Shown one piece after another: positions 7,244 through 12,396 of a stretch of 12,396 bases of DNA. The translations under genes and the position numbers were made by a program. Position 1 is the first letter of the stretch. Every line of letters starts with the position of its first letter. The notes beneath the pieces are model-generated. The model saw nothing but the letters and a program-made list of their open reading frames with translations. It made no database searches and was not told the DNA's origin. Source of the DNA: JBLHOS01 sp047623825 (GTDB lineage: Bacteria; Pseudomonadota; Alphaproteobacteria; Rhodobacterales; Rhodobacteraceae); contig JBLHOS010000085.1 in NCBI GenBank assembly GCA_047623825.1, forward strand, positions 1 through 12,396, read 5' to 3'.

Positions 7244-8074
7244 ATGCTGCGCCGTCTACTCGTTTGTGCAGCCTTGGTGCTGACCCCCGCCTCTGCCACC
7301 CTTGCGCAAGAACAGGATCCGACCTTGGCCGATATTCGCCAAGAGCTGACGATTCTTCATGTTGAGATGCAGCGGTTGCGGCGGGAGCTGAGCACCACAG
7401 GCTCTCCGCAGATCGATGTAGGCGGCAGCACAGCACTGGAGCGAATGGACGCAATTGAGGGTGAGCTGCGTCGCCTGACCGCGACCACCGAAGAATTGGG
7501 GCTGCGGATCAACCGGGTTGTGGACGACGGCACAAACCGCGTTGGCGATCTGGAGTTCCGTCTGTGTGAACTGGAACAAGATTGCGATATTGGCGCATTG
7601 GGTGACACTCCCAGTCTGGGTGGCGAAGTTTTGGGTTTGGGCTCGGCCCCAGCCCAAACATCAATCACAGATGGCACACAAACATCACTGGCACTAAGTG
7701 AGCAGTCCGATTTCGACCGCGCTATCGCCGCCTTTGAGACTGGTGAATTTGTTGACGCATCAGTGCAGTTTGAGGCGTTTTTGGCGACTTATCCTGGTGG
7801 CCCGCTAAGTTCAGAGGCGCATTTCTGGCACGGTGAGGCCGAGGCCGCACAGGGTGCCTGGAGCAGGGCAGCACGGGCCTATCTTGATAGTTTTAGTGGG
7901 GCCCCGGATGCGCCGCGCGCCGCCGAAAGCTTGCTAAAGCTGGGGACCAGTCTTGACCGGCTGGGCCAGCGAGACGATGCATGTCGGACCATCGCGGAGG
8001 TCGAACTGCGTTACCCATCGTCACCAATTGTGCAAGATGCCCGGTCTGCGATGCTCAATATCGGTTGCAATTGA
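7244..8074 (+). CDS. cpoB: CpoB (YbgF), periplasmic Tol-Pal-associated TPR protein
   Basis: CpoB links outer-membrane constriction by Tol-Pal with peptidoglycan synthesis by PBP1B-type enzymes in E. coli. The protein has 276 residues, normal for the family. A signal peptide is visible (MLRRLL, core about 5-16, likely cut after ATLA or ATLAQ near 18-22). Residues about 25-115 are heptad-like and Leu/Arg/Glu-rich (for example LHVEMQRLRREL, 38-49), the trimerising coiled coil. After a Gly/Ser/Thr-rich linker, residues about 155-270 carry tetratricopeptide-like repeats starting at SDFDRAIAAFETGEFVDA. Cysteines 108, 114, 247 and 275 are in the mature protein. AGGGA (7230-7234) lies nine nt before the ATG, and the gap to pal is four nt. 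The stop overlaps the likely tilS start. Confidence 0.94.
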   Translation: MLRRLLVCAALVLTPASATLAQEQDPTLADIRQELTILHVEMQRLRRELSTTGSPQIDVGGSTALERMDAIEGELRRLTATTEELGLRINRVVDDGTNRVGDLEFRLCELEQDCDIGALGDTPSLGGEVLGLGSAPAQTSITDGTQTSLALSEQSDFDRAIAAFETGEFVDASVQFEAFLATYPGGPLSSEAHFWHGEAEAAQGAWSRAARAYLDSFSGAPDAPRAAESLLKLGTSLDRLGQRDDACRTIAEVELRYPSSPIVQDARSAMLNIGCN

Positions 8075-9321
8075 CGCTTTCTCAGCGATTTACTGAACAA
8101 ATGGCCGTGCTATTTAATGGGGCGGTCCCGCAACACATCGGCATCGCACTGTCTGGTGGTGGCGACTCAATGGCATTGCTTGGACTTGTTGCTGATTGGG
8201 CCAAGAACGGCTGCAAAGTGACGGCAATCACGATCGACCATGGGTTGCGTGCTGCCAGTGCGAATGAGGCCGTATTTGCGCAAGTGGCTGCCGAACGGCT
8301 GGGCGTGACCCATGTTACTTTATCTTGGAAAGACTGGGATGGGCGCGGCAACCTACAGGCTGAGGCGCGGCAAGCACGTTATGCACTGATGACCAACTGG
8401 CAACACGACAGAGCTCCCGATATGACAGCGATCTTGCTGGGGCACACGCTGGACGATCAAGCCGAGACAGTCTTGATGCGTTTGGCGCGTGGATCTGGGG
8501 TGGACGGGCTGGCGGGTATGACGGTTGTACGCGGATCGGTGCCGCCGGGCAGCACTGCATTCCTGCGACCATTGTTGAGTGAGCGCCGGGCAGATCTGCG
8601 CATTTATCTGAATGTGGCCGGGATGACGTGGTTGGACGATCCCAGCAATGACGATACTAGGTTTGAGCGTGTTCGGATCCGACAGGCACTTGCCCATCTT
8701 GAACCTTTGGGCATTTCGCCCGATAGGCTGGCCAGCACTGCGCAATCGATGCAACGTGCAAAGCTGGCATTGGACCGGCGCACGGATGAAATCGCGCAAC
8801 AGATCGCGCATGAGCCAGCCCCTGGCATCGTCTCCTTCGACCGGCTTGGACTATTTGCGATCGACCCTGAAACCCGGTTGAGGTTGGTCGCCCATGCCCT
8901 GAAATCGGTCACATCAGCGCCCCACAGGCCGCGCCTTGCCACATTGGAGCGGACACTGGGCAAAGCAGCGGGCGGAGAGGGCAGCACGCTGCACGGAGCG
9001 CTTGTGACCGTGACTCCGACACAAGTTTTCATCAGCCGCGAGTTGGAGGCAGTAAAGTCGCAGACCCACCCGTTAGAGGCAGCACAACCTTGGGATCAGC
9101 GTTGGCTATTTTCGGGCTCTGCCCTGATCGGGACGACAATTTCCGCACTCGGAGAGGCGGGAGTGTCACAAATTAACCGTCCCCCAGAGATTCCCCGCGC
9201 AGCACTTTTATCCTATCCTGCCGCATGGCAGGGCGAAAATGTCGCGTTTGTCCCTAAAATTATGACTATTCCAGCTGCAATGGCAGAATATATTGTTCCT
9301 GCGGCCTTCCCTCTGACGTGA
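8071..9321 (+). CDS. tilS: TilS, tRNA(Ile)-lysidine synthetase
   Basis: TilS is the cytoplasmic N-type ATP pyrophosphatase that attaches lysine to C34 of tRNA-Ile(CAU), converting it to read AUA and accept isoleucine. It is normally essential. From the TTG at 8071 it has 416 residues. The PP-loop SGGGDS is at 28-33, within HIGIALSGGGDSMALLG. The second signature LGHTLDDQAETVLMRLARGS is further on and is diagnostic for TilS. The C-terminal half is poorly conserved, as in the family. The frame is open back to an ATG at 7981, but that would overlap cpoB by 94 nt and add non-homologous residues. The TTG overlaps the cpoB stop as TTGA; the next candidate is ATG 8101. Neither has a clear Shine-Dalgarno, so coupling to cpoB is likely. 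The identity is firm; the exact start is less so. Confidence 0.92.
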   Translation: MTLSQRFTEQMAVLFNGAVPQHIGIALSGGGDSMALLGLVADWAKNGCKVTAITIDHGLRAASANEAVFAQVAAERLGVTHVTLSWKDWDGRGNLQAEARQARYALMTNWQHDRAPDMTAILLGHTLDDQAETVLMRLARGSGVDGLAGMTVVRGSVPPGSTAFLRPLLSERRADLRIYLNVAGMTWLDDPSNDDTRFERVRIRQALAHLEPLGISPDRLASTAQSMQRAKLALDRRTDEIAQQIAHEPAPGIVSFDRLGLFAIDPETRLRLVAHALKSVTSAPHRPRLATLERTLGKAAGGEGSTLHGALVTVTPTQVFISRELEAVKSQTHPLEAAQPWDQRWLFSGSALIGTTISALGEAGVSQINRPPEIPRAALLSYPAAWQGENVAFVPKIMTIPAAMAEYIVPAAFPLT

Positions 9322-9328
9322 TTATCGC

Positions 9329-9359
9329 ATTGAAGTTAGCGATCGCATGTCTATCTTAC
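9329..9359 (+). promoter_or_regulatory. Candidate ftsH promoter, resembling the alphaproteobacterial RpoH type
   Basis: ATTG (9329-9332), 17 nt, then TCTATCTTAC (9350-9359). The commonly cited alphaproteobacterial sigma-32 consensus is CTTG-N17/18-CYTATNTNNG; this site keeps TTG and the YTATNT core and differs at the first C of each box and the last G. Read as sigma-70 it is TTGAAG (9330-9335), 16 nt, TATCTT (9352-9357), four of six matches in each box. The palindrome GCGATCGC (9339-9346) lies in the spacer. Initiation here would give a leader of roughly 45 nt before ftsH. The site is a prediction by eye only. Confidence 0.4.
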
Positions 9360-9397
9360 CATTTGTGCTTGGTGAGCTGGTTTCCCATGCGCGTATG

Positions 9398-9405
9398 TAA
9401 GGAGA
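9398..9405 (+). promoter_or_regulatory. Strong Shine-Dalgarno deciding the ftsH TTG start
   Basis: TAAGGAGA is an almost perfect complement of the 16S rRNA 3' end. Its GGAG core ends seven nt before the TTG at 9412. It fixes that TTG as the start of ftsH, since no ATG or GTG in the same frame lies at a suitable distance. Confidence 0.85.
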
Positions 9406-9411
9406 ATTTTT

Positions 9412-11325
9412 TTGGGCAACGCGAGAAACATCGCATTCTGGGTCATCTTGTTTTTGTTGATCCTGGCGCTTTTCAACTTGTTCAGTGGTGGCCAGTCCAC
9501 AATGAACGCCCGAACGGTGGCATATTCTGATTTCATCAACGAAGTTGATAATGGCGGTGTCCAGTCTGTCACTTTGGATGGTGAGACGGTTCAATTCACT
9601 ACCGGTGCAGGAACATTTCAAACGATCAAGCCGACGGATGTCGACGTAACGGGCTTGCTGCTTGAAAACAGTGTTCGGATCGAGGCGCGCGCGCAAGAAC
9701 AGTCGGGCTTCTTCTCTCTGTTGTCGCTGTGGCTTCCGGTTCTGCTGCTGATTGGTGTCTGGATCTTTTTTATGAACCGGATGCAAGGCGGTGGCCGTGG
9801 TGGTGCGATGGGCTTTGGTAAATCGAAGGCCAAACTGCTGACTGAAAAGCACGGTCGCGTTACCTTTGATGAAGTGGCTGGCATTGATGAGGCTAAGGAA
9901 GAGCTGGAAGAGATTGTAGAGTTTCTGCGCAATCCCCAGAAATTCTCTCGGCTTGGTGGTAAAATCCCCAAAGGCGCACTTCTTGTGGGCCCTCCGGGTA
10001 CGGGTAAAACCCTTTTGGCACGCGCAATCGCGGGCGAGGCGGGCGTGCCATTCTTCACAATCTCAGGATCTGACTTCGTTGAAATGTTCGTTGGTGTCGG
10101 CGCAAGCCGGGTTCGCGATATGTTTGAACAAGCCAAAAAGAATGCGCCCTGCATCGTCTTTATCGACGAGATTGATGCTGTGGGCCGGTCCCGCGGCGTC
10201 GGCTACGGCGGCGGCAACGATGAGCGTGAGCAAACCTTGAACCAACTGCTGGTCGAGATGGACGGTTTTGAGGCAAATGAAGGCATCATCATCGTCGCGG
10301 CAACTAACAGGCCTGACGTTCTGGACCCGGCATTGCTCCGGCCGGGTCGGTTTGACCGTCAAGTGCAGGTGCCAAACCCTGACATCAAAGGCCGAGAGAA
10401 GATCTTGGGCGTTCATGCTCGTAAAACGCCGCTTGGCCCCAACGTCGACCTGCGCATCATCGCGCGCGGCACACCAGGGTTCTCGGGCGCTGATCTGGCC
10501 AACTTGGTCAATGAGGCTGCCCTTAGGGCTGCTCGTATCGGGCGCCGGTTCGTGGCGATGGACGATTTCGAGTCCGCGAAAGACAAGGTCATGATGGGGG
10601 CAGAGCGACGCTCCATGGTGATGACCGAGGATGAGAAAAAGCTGACCGCATATCACGAAGCTGGTCATGCGATCGTTGGTCTGAACGTTCCGCAACATGA
10701 TCCGATCCACAAGGCGACGATCATTCCACGGGGCCGTGCCTTGGGTCTGGTTCTTAGCCTGCCAGAGCGGGATCAACTGTCTGTCAGTTTGACCAAGTAC
10801 ACCTCCAAAATCGCTATGGCGATGGGTGGTCGTGTCGCTGAAGAGCTGGTGTTTGGCCCGGAGAACGTAACCTCTGGCGCGTCGTCGGATATTCAACAGG
10901 TCTCTCGGATTGCGCGGGCAATGGTCACGCAGTTTGGCTATTCTGAAGAGTTGGGTTTTGTTGACTACGCCAATGAGCAGCAATCTCCTCTGGGTTCATA
11001 CGGTGGTGGTGTCAGTCACTCGGCTGCGACACAGAAGATGATCGACGATAAGGTCAAAGAGCTAATCGATACAGGGTATCAAACGGCGAAACGTATTTTG
11101 ACCGAAAAGGCTGATGATCTTGAGCGGCTGGCAAAAGGCCTGTTGGAATATGAGACATTGACCGGCAGCGAAATCAACAAAGTTATCGCAGGTGAACAGT
11201 TGAACCGCGGTAGTGATGATGATTCTGATGTCGGCGGCGGTGTGTCTTTGACCGCCGTTCCGAAAACTAAACCAAAGTCAAAACCTTCGAGTGACACTGG
11301 TTTGGAGCCGGAACCAACCAGCTAA
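9412..11325 (+). CDS. ftsH: FtsH, membrane-bound ATP-dependent zinc metalloprotease
   Basis: FtsH is the hexameric inner-membrane AAA+ protease that degrades damaged membrane proteins and short-lived regulators. The protein has 637 residues, a normal length. Two membrane helices (about 7-24 and 104-121) flank a periplasmic domain. Walker A GPPGTGKT is at 193-200, the pore motif FVG at 226-228, and Walker B IVFIDEID at 248-255. The second region of homology ATNRPDVLDPALLRPGRFDR spans 297-316. The zinc site HEAGH is at 415-419 and the third ligand is probably D493 in TSGASSDIQ. The last 40 or so residues are a polar tail rich in Asp, Ser, Lys and Pro. The start is TTG, backed by a strong Shine-Dalgarno. 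tilS lies upstream, as in many bacteria, and a strong terminator follows the stop. Confidence 0.98.
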   Translation: MGNARNIAFWVILFLLILALFNLFSGGQSTMNARTVAYSDFINEVDNGGVQSVTLDGETVQFTTGAGTFQTIKPTDVDVTGLLLENSVRIEARAQEQSGFFSLLSLWLPVLLLIGVWIFFMNRMQGGGRGGAMGFGKSKAKLLTEKHGRVTFDEVAGIDEAKEELEEIVEFLRNPQKFSRLGGKIPKGALLVGPPGTGKTLLARAIAGEAGVPFFTISGSDFVEMFVGVGASRVRDMFEQAKKNAPCIVFIDEIDAVGRSRGVGYGGGNDEREQTLNQLLVEMDGFEANEGIIIVAATNRPDVLDPALLRPGRFDRQVQVPNPDIKGREKILGVHARKTPLGPNVDLRIIARGTPGFSGADLANLVNEAALRAARIGRRFVAMDDFESAKDKVMMGAERRSMVMTEDEKKLTAYHEAGHAIVGLNVPQHDPIHKATIIPRGRALGLVLSLPERDQLSVSLTKYTSKIAMAMGGRVAEELVFGPENVTSGASSDIQQVSRIARAMVTQFGYSEELGFVDYANEQQSPLGSYGGGVSHSAATQKMIDDKVKELIDTGYQTAKRILTEKADDLERLAKGLLEYETLTGSEINKVIAGEQLNRGSDDDSDVGGGVSLTAVPKTKPKSKPSSDTGLEPEPTS

Positions 11326-11337
11326 AGATAAATTCTG

Positions 11338-11370
11338 AAGAAAGCCCCGGTTGACCGGGGCTTTCTTTAT
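11338..11370 (+). terminator. Rho-independent terminator after ftsH
   Basis: A perfect 13-bp stem, AAGAAAGCCCCGG (11338-11350) pairing with CCGGGGCTTTCTT (11355-11367), closes a TTGA loop and runs into TTTATT-type sequence. It begins 12 nt after the ftsH stop. The stem is GC-rich at the loop end and A/T-rich at the base, and the A-tract on its left gives a weaker terminator on the opposite strand as well. Confidence 0.93.
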
Positions 11371-11422
11371 TGGATCAATGGATGTCATAAGATACCAGAT
11401 CGTCCTAATCGCCGAGGGTCCG

Positions 11423-12034
11423 ATGCCAGCACTAATTCCGACCCATGTCACCGCTGAGATTGTTTGGCTGGGGTTCAACCAGGACCGTGACGTGACACTG
11501 CGGTCCATCAGTGCGCAGTCCTTGCAACTCAGCTTTGCGGGTTTTGAAGGCGAAAGCCACGCAGGTCTAACGCGACCCTCCGACAGTCGGGTGCTGTCAC
11601 AGTATCCCCGTGGCACAACAATTCGAAATACCCGCCAGTTATCAATCGTCAGCCAAGAGGATCTGGACGTGATTGCCGCCAATATGGGGGTCGTAGCGGT
11701 CGATCCTGCGTGGGTCGGGGCCAGCCTTGTACTGCGCGGAATTCCCGATTTCACCCATATTCCACCTGCCTCGCGGTTGCAAAACGCGCAAGGGACCACG
11801 CTGACAATCGATATGGAAAATCGACCCTGCCACCTACCAGCAAAGGTAATCGATGAGGATGCCAACGGTTACGGCAAGGCCTTTAAGGCCGCCGCTTATG
11901 GCCTGCGGGGTGTGACCGCATGGGTGGAGCGTGAAGGTGTCGTGAAACTGGGTGAAATCATGCGCCTGCATATCCCTGATCAACCGATTTGGCCGCATCT
12001 GGCCACCACATTGACTGCCGCAAAACAGAAGTAG
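11423..12034 (+). CDS. MOSC-domain protein (molybdenum-cofactor sulfurase C-terminal-like)
   Basis: MOSC domains are found in molybdenum-cofactor sulfurases and in mARC/YiiM-type proteins, where a conserved cysteine is thought to handle sulfur. From the ATG at 11423 this is a stand-alone domain of 203 residues. Characteristic stretches are SQYPRGTTIRNTRQLSIVS (59-77), WVGASLVLRGIPDFTHIPP (97-115) and DMENRPCHLP (130-139), with C136 the likely functional cysteine, and later GVTAWVEREG (163-172). The frame is open further upstream, to ATG 11378 and a TTG inside the ftsH terminator. The start at 11423 is preferred because GAGGG (11414-11418) precedes it and MPALIPTHVTAEIVWLG looks like the N-terminus of Roseobacter homologues. 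The substrate is not evident from the sequence, and no molybdoenzyme gene is nearby. Confidence 0.85.
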   Translation: MPALIPTHVTAEIVWLGFNQDRDVTLRSISAQSLQLSFAGFEGESHAGLTRPSDSRVLSQYPRGTTIRNTRQLSIVSQEDLDVIAANMGVVAVDPAWVGASLVLRGIPDFTHIPPASRLQNAQGTTLTIDMENRPCHLPAKVIDEDANGYGKAFKAAAYGLRGVTAWVEREGVVKLGEIMRLHIPDQPIWPHLATTLTAAKQK

Positions 12035-12119
12035 CGCCACAGTTTATATATAAGAAATTGTTCTAGAATGACGCAGCGCGCTCATTGCCAAAAGCACGGC
12101 TGTAGCGTCGGTTTAAGTG

Positions 12120-12133
12120 TTGAAACGTTCCAA
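12120..12133. promoter_or_regulatory. Operator-like near-palindrome upstream of fhs
   Basis: TTGAAACGTTCCAA pairs at six of seven symmetric positions around a central CG. Inner bases TGAAACGTTCCA differ by one base from TGAAACGTTTCA, the style of site bound by LacI/GalR-family repressors. It lies about 140 nt before the fhs start. No LacI-family gene is visible in the window, so the regulator and function are open; a single such 14-mer could also be chance. Confidence 0.3.
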
Positions 12134-12153
12134 TGAATGTAGCTCGACGCGTA

Positions 12154-12200
12154 TCGGAAACGCAAAGTGACGGACGCGAGGGTGAATATGTCGGAAACGC
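12154..12200. repeat. Pair of TCGGAAACGC direct repeats
   Basis: Two exact copies of the ten-mer TCGGAAACGC lie at 12154-12163 and 12191-12200, 37 nt apart start to start. The core GAAACG also occurs at 12122-12127 inside the operator-like site, giving three same-strand copies spaced 35 and 37 nt. The spacing is near three to four helical turns but not an exact multiple of one turn. The role is unknown; an activator or repressor array for fhs is one possibility. Confidence 0.5.
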
Positions 12201-12273
12201 CCCTGTTCAGACGGCCGCAGAACGCTATAGGCGATGGAGTATTTGCATAAACCTAGCGTTAGGACCCTTTTAC

Positions 12274-12396
12274 ATGGCCTTCAAGACCGACATTGAGATT
12301 GCCCGCGAAGCGGACAAAAAACCCATTCAGGAGATCGGGGCCAAGCTTGGCATTCCCACGGAACATCTGCTGCCTTATGGCCATGATAAGGCCAAG
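12274..12396 (+). CDS. fhs: Formate-tetrahydrofolate ligase, 5' end only
   Basis: Fhs (formyl-THF synthetase) joins formate to tetrahydrofolate using ATP, giving 10-formyl-THF for purine and one-carbon metabolism. In Roseobacter-group bacteria it also serves oxidation of methyl groups. Only the first 41 codons are present; the gene runs off the right edge. MAFKTDIEIAREADKKPIQE (1-20), followed by IGAKLGIP and HLLPYGHDKAK at the end, is the typical N-terminus, and the GHDKAK stretch is strongly conserved in the family. The ATG has AGGA (12261-12264) nine nt upstream. The frame stays open 47 codons further upstream to an ATG at 12133, but that part is not Fhs-like. Confidence 0.9.
   Translation, partial: MAFKTDIEIAREADKKPIQEIGAKLGIPTEHLLPYGHDKAK

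Larger units (their letters stand above)
12035..12273 (+). other. 239-nt intergenic region upstream of fhs
   Basis: No gene is supported here. The first part is AT-rich, with the palindromes TTATATATAA (12044-12053) and TTCTAGAA (12061-12068), followed by AGCGCGCT (12075-12082). No clear terminator follows the MOSC gene. The middle holds a LacI-type near-palindrome (12120-12133) and two copies of TCGGAAACGC. The end has a short CCTA/TAGG inverted repeat (12252-12263) that would partly cover the fhs Shine-Dalgarno AGGA (12261-12264). TTGCCA (12085-12090) is a good -35 match, but no -10 is properly spaced. I checked by eye for the ZTP (pfl) riboswitch core often seen before fhs and did not find it. 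Confidence 0.5.

Noticed and set aside
7981..8070. ATG-initiated 30-residue extension of TilS inside cpoB, with a CxxC motif
   Set aside because: The apparent zinc-like CARCPVC is produced by reading the cpoB TPR region in another frame; TilS proteins have no such N-terminal motif.
9318..9530. 70-codon open frame overlapping the ftsH start
   Set aside because: It is out of frame with ftsH, covers its promoter and Shine-Dalgarno region, has no family resemblance, and conflicts with the well-supported ftsH N-terminus.
10063..10983. 306-codon open frame on the minus strand across ftsH
   Set aside because: It is antisense to the most conserved part of ftsH and its translation matches no family; GC-biased codon use leaves the opposite strand open.
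12068..12136. 22-codon small open frame from ATG 12068 to TGA 12136
   Set aside because: No ribosome-binding site precedes it and its composition is unremarkable; an upstream leader peptide cannot be supported from this sequence alone.
12133..12273. 47-codon in-frame open extension upstream of fhs
   Set aside because: It is open by chance length, has no family resemblance, covers the repeat-rich control region, and the ATG at 12274 has a good Shine-Dalgarno and the typical Fhs N-terminus.
12035..12273. Possible ZTP (pfl) or tetrahydrofolate riboswitch before fhs
   Set aside because: I looked for the conserved pfl 3' core and for a paired aptamer stem and found neither; a covariance-model search (Rfam) would be decisive.

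Overview
The window looks like a chromosomal housekeeping segment of an alphaproteobacterium, most likely a marine Rhodobacteraceae (Roseobacter group) member. I base this on protein character (the FtsH, Fhs, MOSC and TolA C-terminal sequences read like Roseobacter-group homologues), on moderately GC-rich codon use, and on gene order. No database search was possible. All genes are on the + strand. I see no mobile element, CRISPR array, tRNA, rRNA or phage gene.

Layout. (1) 1-2872 is a tight Holliday-junction block: the 3' end of ruvC, then ruvA and ruvB, a 215-residue protein of unknown function, and the acyl-CoA thioesterase gene ybgC. The genes are joined by ATGA overlaps or gaps of 1-11 nt. 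(2) After a 105-nt leader, 2978-9321 is the Tol-Pal envelope cluster tolQ-tolR-tolA-tolB-pal-cpoB, ending in tilS (tRNA-Ile lysidine synthetase), which overlaps cpoB by a TTGA junction. (3) After a 90-nt gap with a possible promoter, ftsH (9412-11325) begins at a TTG codon behind a near-perfect Shine-Dalgarno sequence and ends at a strong intrinsic terminator (11338-11370). (4) A MOSC-domain protein gene follows (11423-12034). (5) A 239-nt intergenic region carries a LacI-type near-palindrome and short direct repeats. It precedes the first 41 codons of fhs (formate-tetrahydrofolate ligase), which runs off the right edge.

How the genes work together. RuvA, RuvB and RuvC form the resolvasome that migrates and cuts Holliday junctions. 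TolQ, TolR and TolA are the inner-membrane, proton-motive-force-driven motor. TolB and Pal are its periplasmic and outer-membrane partners. CpoB links outer-membrane constriction to peptidoglycan synthesis at division. YbgC is the usual Tol-cluster thioesterase. TilS and FtsH are neighbours in many bacteria: one serves decoding of AUA codons, the other membrane and regulatory proteolysis. Fhs feeds formate into one-carbon metabolism.

This is an ordinary core-genome region. I found no convincing undescribed system. The items most worth a second look are the unknown gene between ruvB and ybgC, the possible heat-shock-type promoter of ftsH, and the operator-like elements upstream of fhs. Several tempting upstream start codons (tolQ, tolR, tilS, MOSC) are unlikely to be real; I give corrected starts.
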